A stretch of DNA of 64,000 nt, taken from positions 976,581-1,040,580 of the forward strand of contig JAVDOI010000016.1 in NCBI GenBank assembly GCA_032191485.1. Reading direction: 5' to 3'. Position numbers and translations under genes: made by a program. Positions 53,311 through 63,105 of this stretch are shown here, in pieces. The DNA is from Leptoclinus maculatus (lineage: Eukaryota; Chordata; Actinopteri; Perciformes; Stichaeidae). The notes under the pieces were generated by a model. The model did no database searches. It had not been told where the DNA came from and saw only the letters and a list, made by a program, of their open reading frames with translations. Each line of letters starts with the position of its first letter. Position 1 is the first letter of the stretch.

Positions 53311-55456
53311 AAGCGTGCATACCTCAATGCTTCACATGTTAACACCTCATCCACGGGCTGACTCAGGAGTGGCTGCAGAGATCTGGATTAAGAATAAATC
53401 ACTGACATCTTGGGACGACACCGACATTGTTCACAATAAAGAAGACTGATGGAATGTTGAAAATGACAATGAGCATAAAGGGATAACATCTCAATGCAAA
53501 GATTAGGTGTGCCTTCTGCAAGTTACGTTACGCAACGTGTGCGTGAACTCTGCCCTGCTGGTTCTAATCCGTACGTGATCTCACACGTGACCTGAATAAC
53601 TGGCTGCAGTGTCGAGCTCACCTGAAAAAGTTCTGATTAAGAGAGTGGAGTTCTCGCACCGCCTCCCTCTGCTCTAAAGCCCGTCGCCGCGCGCCGCTCG
53701 GCAGAACGGCCACGACGTCATCGGTGAAGTAGGCGGGGCAGGTGTAAGCGGCGGGCAGCACGTCGATGTAGGGGAACCAATCGGAGGCCTCTCCCAGGTG
53801 GCGCTCACACACCAGGAAGACGCAGAGCGCCAACAGCGGGGAGAGGCGGGGCTTCCAGCTGGTGGAAGACACAAGCAATGACTACCGACTCCCCTAAACC
53901 TCAACGGTTTAGTCTTTTCTTATGAAATCAACTTTCTTTAATAAATACAGCTCGTCAGTTTCTTCAACATCAATAAAGTGATGCCGTATTTACAGATTTC
54001 TACTTTAGGACGCTCTGGACTTATTGAAATTGTTTGGATCACAGGATTGGGAAACAATCCTTCACAGCCACCACTGTATTCTAATTCTACAAATACTATA
54101 ATACTAATAATATGAGTGTGGCCTTAATCTTTAAGTAGACGACTATTTTTGAGTGAGGACACAAGAATATATCTTTTATAATAAATAGTTTTCGTATAAA
54201 TTATCCAGTAAGTGTGTTATTATGATTATTATGTGCGAATCTAATTTTGACAACCTCAGAGCAGACTAATCCAGGCGCACCCCCTGTGATAATTGGCGCC
54301 CCCCCTTGTGTTTATATGTATGTATATTTACAATGTTATTACATTTACCACGTGTTCCTTACTCTTTTACTTATTCTGTTTTACCTTTCTCTTCTTCTTT
54401 AATGCAATTAAAGTGCGACAGAAACACAAAACACCCCTTTAAAAAGTACCAGAGCTGGATCAACATCCTTATGACGCATCGGAGATTTAAAGAGGTATTC
54501 ACTCGTATATGAATGCGTCTGACTCTACCTCTTGATATAGTGTCCCAGGTAGCTGTCCAGCACAGTTGAGGTCGTGAGGAGACAGGACTGTGGCAGAGAA
54601 ATGAGCAGCTGGCCAGGCTGACGGAAGAACAGAGACAAAGAGACAGATTGTCACACTCAAGAAATAATGTAGATAAAAAATCAAACAAAACGTCAGCAGA
54701 AATATTACACTACTGGTTAAATTGAGGTATCTGATTGGATGTTTGTTTAGTTTTAAGTATGTTAATTTTGCCTCAAGCCATCTATCATGCAGATAGTTAT
54801 AGATGTGAACGTGTGCACCAGGAAAGGACTCAAAAATAAAGAACGCCAGCTTTACTATTGAAAGGAGAACATTTATTAATTTTGTGATTGTTAACTTCTT
54901 TTCTAGGACAGACATTTAAGTAATTACGAGCTATATAAACTACACATGTGTCGTAGTTCATTCAGTCCGATGCAGACTTACCTTTATGCTCTTGACAGCT
55001 TGAAGTCCTCTCCCCGTGTCTGTGATGACGAGAAGCAGCAAACACACACACACATACACTTTAAAGTCTGTCGTTCAATCCATCAGTCAGATTATTACAC
55101 ACGGGTTGAGTGCACGGGAGAAGCAGATTGGCTGCTACAGTAGAGTACAGTAGAGTACAGTAGGACACCAGAGTCGTACCAGTGAAGAGCGCCGGCTGCA
55201 GCAGCATTGAGGTGAATCCTCGCTGGTGAAGAAACTTCATCAGTCTCACGTACTGCAGCTCATGACACAGAGAGACTGAGGAAACAGAGAGAAACAGGCC
55301 GGTGATGGGAGAGAACCATCTGTGCTGAAACAGCTGACAGCAGAGAAACATAAAAAATACAGCTGTTGATTGGTTTATACCCGACTGGACGACACTCTCT
55401 TGTTTCCGCCTCCTCTTCCTCGCAGCTCGTCCAGCCCGATGGCCGCGACCCCTCAT
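50548..55456 (-). CDS. setd4: SET domain-containing protein 4, lysine methyltransferase (complete)
   Basis: SET-domain methyltransferase of the SETD4/Rubisco-methyltransferase type; histone and non-histone lysine targets have been reported for the family. Exons: 55381-55456, 55180-55275, 54982-55019, 54529-54617, 53622-53858, 53333-53392, 53004-53133, 52682-52856, 52418-52496, 51100-51180, 50839-50962, 50548-50724. Total 1362 nt, 453 residues (human about 440). MRGRGHRAGRAARKRRRK is a basic N-terminus. SET motifs: DTGRGL, QLLISLPQSCLLTT, WKPRLSPLLALCVFLVCERH, WAWCSVNTRSVF, ALAPFLDLLNHRPD (the NH motif), YQQAFINYGSHDTQRLMLEY. The C-terminal substrate-binding half contains GPGWRLMTALRLLSLPQT and HLWKAVLLGQV. 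I first considered DONSON because of the locus, but these motifs are those of SETD4, the neighbour of CBR1 in human. Confidence 0.96.
51296..52004. mobile_element. Non-autonomous transposon, same family as 5292-6460
   Basis: TATGGAAGCCCATTCC at the left and the complementary AATGGGCTTCCATA at the right. Flanks are aatata and aataaa, a 6-bp repeat with one mismatch. The core from 51540 to 51845 is nearly identical to that at 5521-5833, surrounded by poly-A and poly-T runs. An open frame through the core (MRYFNTTVIEAAMTYEWIV...) resembles nothing I know. Confidence 0.85.
52005..52318. repeat. (TAAAA)n pentanucleotide array
   Basis: About 250 bp of perfect AAAAT/TAAAA units (52060-52313) with degenerate A-rich units before. 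It begins at the right end of the transposon 51296-52004. Long Leu/Phe-type frames across it are artefacts. Confidence 0.97.
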
Positions 55457-55579
55457 GACCCCACCTGGACCTGGACCACACAAACACACAGATTGAGATT
55501 GACATTAATCCCCCAATTTGCTTAGAAGATAGATAATGAATCAACATAATAACTATAAACGTCACCAATGCAAAGCTCC

Positions 55580-55810
55580 TTTATGCGTTTATTTATAGCA
55601 GTTTATTAGGTACACTAGATTAAAACTAATGCAATCTAATACAATAACCGTGCAATATATCCGACCAGCATTATGGTTATAATGATCACAGAGATGTTGA
55701 TTCAACTTTATGGTTATTTTATAGCCTGTATTCTGTGAAGCACGAGGTGTTTCTAATACGATGTCCAACCCATTCACATCATTGAGGGCAGAGTACACGA
55801 ACACAAACTA
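55580..55810. repeat. Teleost-type interspersed repeat
   Basis: Contains agtttattaggtacacta, aggtgtttctaat and gatgtccaacccattcacat. I recognise this wording as common in fish genomes. A second copy at 63808-64000 is part of the setd4 duplication. Confidence 0.65.
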
Positions 55811-56039
55811 CAGTCTCAAAAATCATCATATCCTTTAACATTATAGCCTTCGTGAAGGTAGCACGGAGCTTACAATCCAAAGTAAATAACAAACTGAAGT
55901 ATTAAATGAGTTAACACGTGCCTAATTACTATCATGAGGTGGTACGAAACAAGCACCAAGCACAATACCTAGATATTATTCTCATTTATTTAAAGTCTTC
56001 GTCCTGTACGGGCTGCTCCTCGGGTCAAACCCACGTGGT

Positions 56040-56110
56040 TGAATTGTTTTGTTTCCGGGTATGCGCAGTAACACTGCGCCACAGACCGCCAGCTCTCCTC
56101 CCCCTTGTTT
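56040..56110. promoter_or_regulatory. Probable bidirectional setd4/cbr1 promoter
   Basis: GC-richer than its surroundings. It holds an ETS-type site (tttccggg, reading CCGGAA on the other strand) at 56052-56059 and a paired TGCGCAGT...CTGCGCC block (56062-56080) that resembles NRF1 half-sites. It is followed by the cbr1 first-exon donor (cttaaa|gtaag) at 56200/56201. Confidence 0.45.
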
Positions 56111-56562
56111 CCTCTGTTGTCTCCGTTCTTCTTCCTGAACGCTTCACTCCTCTCTGCATCTTCAACACCGCAAGTTCACTCAACACTTCAAGACCTTAAA
56201 GTAAGAAACCTCCAGTCTACTACTAGTTAGATCAGGGGTCTCACACTCATTTTCACTCTGGGCCACATCAGCATTGTTGCCCTCAAAGGGCCGGTTGTAA
56301 ATGTAAGACTGTGTAAAAGTAACATATTGGTAAATAACTGTCTCTGCATTTGATTATTGTTTATTCAAGTGTAAAAATATTGTACATGCAGTTATATGAA
56401 TGTAAAAATATATTTAAGCACATTTCTTTTATTATAACTTACATCCTTTTAATTTAGGGTTAAGAAACCCACATTACTCTATCAAACTATTAAAGAAAAT
56501 AGCAAAGACAAATATCAAACACAAGATAATACGATAACTTTGTTCAAATCTTAAAATCCTTT

Positions 56563-56632
56563 CAAGGGTGCGTTTGCACAATCCCACGTGAAGTATTTAA
56601 TCTGTTGTAAAGCCACGTTTAAAGTAGTCTTC
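56563..56632. mobile_element. Decayed fragment of the 5292-type transposon core
   Basis: Contains caagggtgcgtttgcac and gtaaagccacgttt plus agtcttct in the same order as the inverted core at 6062-6142. Indels and substitutions separate the blocks. No termini remain. Confidence 0.6.
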
Positions 56633-57049
56633 TCGTGCACTTTTAATTCCCTTCATCATTTTTGGGGATTTTTGAGAGAATAGACTCTTTTTGTTTTACA
56701 ATTTAAAACTATTTTTACATTATCAAACATTGATCAGAATCAGGTTTATTACCAAGTAGCTTTTCACATAGAAGCAACTCGCTTTGGCGTTTTGGGGCAT
56801 AAACATTAACTTAGTAAGAGTAAATAAAATTAGCAAGAAACATAAATATAGAAAAATAAATACAATAAAATATGAAAAACATTTTTTAATATGGTATGAA
56901 AAAATGTATGAAAAATATTGACCAGTGAATATGCAAAAGTTGACAGTATAGGTTCCCATTTTTAATGACTTATATCAAAGTAAAACAATGTTATCAAATG
57001 TGAGTTCCCAAATCAATCTTTCTTAATTCTAGCTGCGTTAGATTATTCT

Positions 57050-57112
57050 CACTCTCTCACTCACTCTCTCACTCACTCACTCACTCTCTCACTCACTCTC
57101 TCACTCTCACAG
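57050..57112. repeat. (TCAC)n / TCTC repeat
   Basis: Mixed actc/tctc tetranucleotide array in cbr1 intron 1. Confidence 0.9.
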
Positions 57113-57468
57113 TCACCATGACTCAGCAAATCGTATCCCTTTTGAATCTCATCCTATACGGCTGATTGTTTATTTTTGGACAGAGTTCAGAAAGTCCCCA
57201 CCCTTTCCGGACCGACAGCTTTGTGTGTTTAATGTAAGACTGGTGCAGCTAGAGTTTATTCTTCTGCAGCGAACTATTAATGATGTAATCAATGCGATAG
57301 TTATTACATGATTATAAGGCACATTAAGTCCCCACTTTTAATGTCTTAAATCAGATTTAAAAAGTGATTTTAGAACAATTCTCACAGTTCTTTCTTTCTG
57401 AAATGTGTCACCATGAATCGGCATATCTTATGTGAACCATGAACGCTGATGTCTCTCTGTGAAAAGAC

Positions 57469-58652
57469 ATGTCTACCAAGGTTGCAGTGGTCACGGGCAG
57501 TAACAAGGGCATCGGCCTGGCCATCGTCCAATCGCTCTGCAAGCAGTACCAAGGAGATGTCTACATCACCGCCAGAGACGTGTAGGTAGCTCACCTGGGA
57601 ACGACTACCAGGCCTCCTCCACATACTGCAATATCACTGATGACTCATGTTTCACCTAAATATCTTTTAGAGAAACCTGACCCACGAAAAGGGACATTAA
57701 TTACACGGGTCATTTATTATTTTATGGAAAAGGACAAAGCTCCAAAGTTTTTATTAGAGCAGCAACCTGCATGTTGTCTTTGGCAAACAGGTACAAAATG
57801 TGATCACATGATATGAAATAACACCTCTATCAATTGGAAATATACGTATGGTGCGTAATGTAAACCCACTGGTTCAACATGTCGCCAACAAAGGAATAAA
57901 GTTAAAATGAACTGAATCTTTTCTTCTCTTTTTGCAGCGGCCGTGGTCAGGAAGCAGTGAAGTCTATGGCCGCCGAAGGGCTGAAGCCAAAGTTTCACCA
58001 GCTGGACATCAACGACCCGAAGAGCATCACCACCGCTGCTGCTTATTTTAAAGACAAGTACGGAGGGGTGGACGTCCTCATCAACAATGCTGGGATCGCA
58101 TTCAAAGGTAGGTTTACAATGAGGTGTAGTACCTCACTGTGGCCACACACACAATTATGTTAAATATGTTAATATTACTAATGTGACTACTCAGACAATC
58201 TGAATAATGCTGGTATGAAATGAGAACGTGCCAGTGTGTTTTTATTTGTGCCGTTTTTAAATCCCCTAAATGCATAAAATGACTTTATATCTGATGTTTT
58301 GATCTGCGACTATGAATTGAAGTAATTCATCCAATAAGGAGGTGATAATTACATCATCTCTCTTGTTCTTGCTCTCTTCAGAGTCGGACACAACTCCATT
58401 TCCAGTCCAGGCCGAGGTGACCCTGAAGACGAACTTCTTCGCCACCAGAGACATGTTGACTCAATTCCTGCCGCTCATCAAAGCTGGAGGTAAAGAAGAG
58501 AAGAACAGAAGAAGTCCTCTGTCTTAATAAACAGATCAGTGTCTACTTCAGAGTAAAACGTATAACTGCTGTCTCTCATGTTCCAGTAGCTCCTGATCGC
58601 ACCAAAGTCAAGACGTAAAATGTTCCTGGCTTTGGTAACGGCTTCAAACATC

Positions 58653-58688
<36 letters not shown>

Positions 58689-60043
58689 CAGGTCGCGTGG
58701 TGAACATCTCCAGCTTCATCAGCGCCGTCACTTTGAACAAGTGCAGCCCGGCCCTCCAGCAGCGCTTCCGCAGCGAGGACATCTCAGAGGAGGAGCTGAC
58801 TGGACTGATGGAGCAGTTTGTCGACCAGGCCAAGAAGGGCGAGCACGAGAAGGGCGGCTGGCCTGATACGTCGTATGGGACGTCCAAGACTGGACTAACG
58901 GTAGGACCAGTCAGACCTTTTAATCAGGTGTCTCATCTGTGGGGACCAGCACGAGTTTGCAGTAATTATAATGGAAAGAGATGGAAAGTCAGATTCATCA
59001 GTCAGTCAGGGATCATTAGAAAAGCGGATTGAAATGCCTCTTAAATGCCATATTTCCTTTCATAGAGACCAGTGGCGGCTGGTCAATAGAGGGCGCTAGG
59101 GCGCCGCCCCCTCCTTGAGCTACAAATCATTAAAAAAATAAATAATAATAAACTATACAAATTGTCAATATTTGTGTTTTTGAAATATGGAATCACCCAG
59201 TAATATGTGTAAAATATGATATCTGTGGTAAATATATGCTTTTCCTGCACGTCCTCTCTGCCTGTCTGCACGTCCTCCCTGCGTGTGCACGTCTCAGCTG
59301 GCTGGGGCGCTGGAGAATCTGCCTCAAAGAGGCAGGTCTATGGAGCAGTTTAGCCAATGATGCTTTAATGCTGATTAAAGATATAAATGAGTGACATACA
59401 ATTTAGCCAATCAGCGTCCTCAAATAGATTCAGTTTGGGGCAGATTTCGTTCTGCCCCAAACTGCGCGTTCTCGTCCGGACTAGTCTCTACAGGCGAGAG
59501 GAGAACTGAGAGGAGAAACTACAGCTGAAAGAGCTGATCCCAGATCAGCCTGACCTCACAATCAGACAGCAGACTAGCAGGAAAGAGAAGCAGTACATGC
59601 GAAGCTTCTCTAGTAGCTGTACATCAGACAGGTTTGGCTAGCTGGATGACGTCATGCAGTGGCGGCTGGTGGAAAATGTTCTTGGTAGGGCTGTGCCACA
59701 TCCAATCAATTTCAGCAAACATCCCAGAATGATTTAATGCAAACAAATTAAGGTATCAAACGCGCATTACTACTTTGCAGTTAAATATTTAACATTTATT
59801 CCAACACGAAAAAAAGCAGTAAATAACACTTTCACAAACACGTCAGGACATCTTATTTTAGTCACCCTCACAGGGAATTCAGTATAATATAATATATATA
59901 ACATATAATAATATTCTGTATAATATAATAATATATATATATATATCATATAATATTCTGTATAATATAATAATATATATATCATATAATATTCTGTATA
60001 ATATAATAATATATATGTCATATAATAATATTCACTATAATAT

Positions 60044-60122
<79 letters not shown>

Positions 60123-60992
60123 ATAGATATATATATATATATATAACTATATATCCATTTCTCAGACAGGTGCTTCATGTCCCTCACTCCCTAACTGTCC
60201 ATGCTGGTTCTGTCCCCGTTGTTTTAAAAAGATAAATAAGTTATTATCATGACGTCATCCAGCGAGTCAAACCTGTCTGGTGTACAGCTAGTAGAGAAGC
60301 TTCATGTACTGCTTCTCTTTCCTGCTAGTCTGCTGTCTGATTGTGAGGTCAGGCTGATCTGGGATCAGCTCTTTCAGTAGTTTCTCCTCTCAGTTCTCCT
60401 CTCAAACGGGTCTTGGAGGAGTAGTGCTCACACTGGCGCTCTCCTGTAGAGACTTCTCCTGACGAGAACGCGCAGCTTGGGGCAGGAAAAAAACTGCCCC
60501 AAGCTGAATCTATTTGAGGACGCTGATTGGCTGAATTGTATGTCACTCATTTATATCTTTACTCAGCATTGGCTAAACTGCTTTATAGACCCGCCTCTTT
60601 GGGGCAGTTTTTCCAGCGCCCCAGCCAGCTGAGACGTGCACACACAGAGAGGAAGAGCAGACAGGCAGAGAGGACAAGCAGGAAAAGCATATATTTACCG
60701 CAGATATCATATTTTACACATATTACTGGGTGATTCCATGTTTCAAAAACACAAATATTGACAATTTGTATAGTTTATTTTTATTTTAAATTTTATTTTT
60801 ATTTATATTTTTATTTTTATTTTTATTTTTTGTAGCTCTAGGGGGGGCGGCGCCCTAGCGCCCTCTATGGACCAGCCGCCACTGACGTCATGCTAATAAC
60901 TTATTTAGCTTTTTAAAACAACGGGGACAGATCCAGCACGGACAGTTAGGGAGTGAGGGACATGAAGCACCTGTCTGAGAAATGGATATATA

Positions 60993-61065
<73 letters not shown>

Positions 61066-61363
61066 GTGTGTTATATTATAGTGAATATTATTATATGATA
61101 TATATATTATTATATTATACTGAATTCCCTGTGAGGGTGACATAAATAAGATGTCCTGACGTGTTTATCAAAGTGTTATTTACTGCTTGTTTTCATATTG
61201 GAATACATGTTAAATATTTAACTGCAAAGTAATAATGCGTGTTTGATACCTTAATTTTTTTGCATTAAATCATTCTGGGATGTTTGCTGAAATTGATTGG
61301 ATGTGGTACAGCCCTACCAAGAACATTTTCCACCAGCCGCCACTGATAGAGACATTAATTATT

Positions 61364-61400
<37 letters not shown>

Positions 61401-61989
61401 TCAGGTCCTGTCCATGATCCATGCTCGTCGTCTGTCCAAGGAGAGACCGAATGACGGGGTAACTTGAGAAATATAACGTCTTTTAATGAAACATCAAGAA
61501 CCGACTCTTCTTTTCAACCACTTTGTTCAACTCAGTAGTTTGTTCAAATAAATAATGTTAAATGCACTCCATGTCCTCACTTCTCGGCTCAGCTGTTATT
61601 ATTCCTCGTTTTTTAACAACTTAATCACTGGGAGGATAATTTATGACAATTACTACTGAAACTCTCAGCTGTTTTAAAGGCACAGGGCAGTTAATTACAA
61701 ATGAAGGATTTCCTCCACAATAACATCAGTTTGTACTCTCAGTGGGGTTTTTGTTTCTGGTGAAAGCCTCGCTGCTAACGTACATTGGTGTTGCTTTTAT
61801 CATCGTTTCTCTCAGATCTTGGTGAACGCCTGCTGTCCAGGCTGGGTGCGCACCGGCATGGCCGGTTCGAAAGCCCCCAAGTCCCCAGACGAGGGCGCCA
61901 TCACTCCGGTCTACCTGGCGCTGCTGCCGCCCGGAGCCACAGAGCCTCACGGGAAGTTGGTCTCCGATAAAGAAGTCCAGAAGTGGTGA
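57469..61989 (+). CDS. cbr1: Carbonyl reductase 1 (complete)
   Basis: NADPH-dependent cytosolic short-chain dehydrogenase/reductase that reduces quinones, prostaglandins and other carbonyls. Exons: 57469-57581, 57938-58107, 58382-58489, 58692-58900, 61405-61458, 61816-61989. Total 828 nt, 275 residues (human 277). KVAVVTGSNKGIGLAIVQ is the Gly-rich cofactor motif and VDVLINNAGIAFK contains the NNAG motif. FNISS-type GRVVNISSFISA gives the catalytic Ser, and SYGTSKTGLT supplies the catalytic YxxxK pair. It ends NACCPGWVRTGMAGSKA and DKEVQKW. The ATG sits two bases after an acceptor, so the upstream exon (to 56200) is 5' UTR. Intron 5 is enlarged to 2.5 kb by nested transposons. A polyadenylation signal is at 62075-62080. 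Confidence 0.97.
59657..60884. mobile_element. hAT-type element (inner copy) inserted in opposite orientation into 59070-61345
   Basis: Same CAGTGGCGGCTGGT termini, flanked by its own perfect 8-bp duplication acgtcatg (59649-59656 and 60885-60892). Its sequence is the reverse complement of the outer copy: the half at 60253-60884 matches 59070-59656 inverted, and the half at 59657-60250 matches 60893-61345 inverted. It carries longer AT and CA microsatellites than the outer copy. Confidence 0.93.
59880..60150. repeat. AT-rich and (CA)n/(TA)n microsatellites inside the inner hAT copy
   Basis: Repeated ataatattctgtataatat blocks, then (CA)n at 60047-60084 and (TA)n to about 60145. The counterpart in the outer copy is at 60995-61110. 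Confidence 0.9.
60995..61072. repeat. (TA)n(TG)n microsatellite in the outer hAT copy
   Basis: About 27 TA units followed by TG units. Homologous to the inner-copy array but of different length. Confidence 0.9.
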
Positions 61990-62074
61990 AAGGGCTGAAA
62001 AGGGGCCAGCGTGTCAGTGTCTCCACTTCAGCACTACATTACCAAAAACCTCCACTATATATAGATTTCCAAAA

Positions 62075-62080
62075 AATAAA
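62075..62080 (+). terminator. cbr1: cbr1 polyadenylation signal
   Basis: AATAAA 86 nt after the cbr1 stop codon. Confidence 0.65.
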
Positions 62081-62471
62081 CATCCAACGTTTCAAAAATC
62101 GGACACAAGCAAGGGAACACTGATATGTGATGTTGTCTCTGTGTATTGTTTATGTGTGTGTGTCTGCAGGGTTATATGTAACAACACCCATTCATTACAT
62201 GCTGTTGTTAAAACTCCATTTCATCACTTTGCCTTCGCTAGCATAAACATCATAATATGTTTACATGAAAAGGGAAACCTTGCCTTAACAGGATGAAGCT
62301 TAAATGTTGTGAGATCTAAGGAAATTAAATGCTTTCTGTCAAAACTAAAAGTCTTTTCTACAATGCGATGCTTTTGCATCAAAGATTGCTTTCAGTAAAA
62401 AAATAAAAGATTCAAAATACTAAAAAACTTGTCAAAATGTTCATTAACAATGTGAAAACGGGACAATATAC

Positions 62472-63077
62472 TATGGAAGCCCATTCCCACCAGCAAAAAA
62501 AAAAAAAAAATGATCACTAAAAAAAATAAAATGAATAAATAAGATCACTAAAAAAAAAAAAAAAAAAAAAAAAGATAGTAACTTAAAAAAAGAAAATAAA
62601 AAAAAATCCACCCACAAAATAAATAATAATAATTCTAATATTTTTTTTTTTTTTTTATTTTACTTTTTTTCCACCAGCAAAAAAAACTAAAAAACTTTTG
62701 GTGCATCCATCTGTAACCATAACACTGACCAGATTTTCCAGTTGCTAAAGGAAGTCGAAATTATGAGATACTTTAACACAACAGACAACAGGTTACTCTA
62801 CATTTGACATATAAATGGATTGTGAGTACATTGAAGACTTCTTTAAAACGTGGCTTTACAACACATGAAATACAGATGATGTTTCACATGGATTGTACTG
62901 AGCAAACGCACCCTTGAATAGAATGTTAAGCAAGAAGCAGCTCTGGAGTATAAAGAATGAAACCAATGTGGCTGAGGTGGCGACCAATAAACAGCAACTG
63001 GAAACATATCAATTTTTTTCTTTTTTTTTGGTGATCTTATTTTTCTTTTTTTTTGATGGCGGGAATGGGCTTCCATA
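62472..63077. mobile_element. Non-autonomous transposon, third copy of the 5292-type family
   Basis: TATGGAAGCCCATTCC at the left, GGAATGGGCTTCCATA at the right, with the perfect 6-bp duplication atatac on both sides (62466-62471 and 63078-63083). The core is slightly different from the other copies: aacagacaacaggttactct replaces the tcatagaagcagctatgac block. Confidence 0.9.
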
Positions 63078-63105
63078 ATATACCGATGTTGACACACACA
63101 AAAAA

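Larger units (their letters stand above)
55471..57466. other. setd4-cbr1 head-to-head intergenic region and cbr1 intron 1
   Basis: Contains a dispersed repeat (55580-55810), the shared promoter zone near 56040-56110, the cbr1 non-coding first exon ending at 56200 and a (TCAC)n repeat at 57050-57112. A decayed relic of the 5292-type element is at 56563-56632. Confidence 0.65.
59070..61345. mobile_element. hAT-type non-autonomous element (outer copy, interrupted)
   Basis: Begins CAGTGGCGGCTGGT and ends ACCAGCCGCCACTG, flanked by the perfect 8-bp duplication atagagac (59062-59069 and 61346-61353). CAG...CTG termini and an 8-bp target duplication are hallmarks of hAT transposons. Removing the inner copy and one inner duplication leaves about 1.04 kb. 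No transposase seen. Lies in cbr1 intron 5. Confidence 0.93.

Noticed and set aside
50548..55456. Identification of the minus-strand gene after cryzl1 as donson
   Set aside because: Human chromosome 21 order suggested DONSON, but LDLLNH, INYGSH, LEYGF and the C-terminal GPGWRLMTAL region are those of SETD4, and it pairs with cbr1 as in human.
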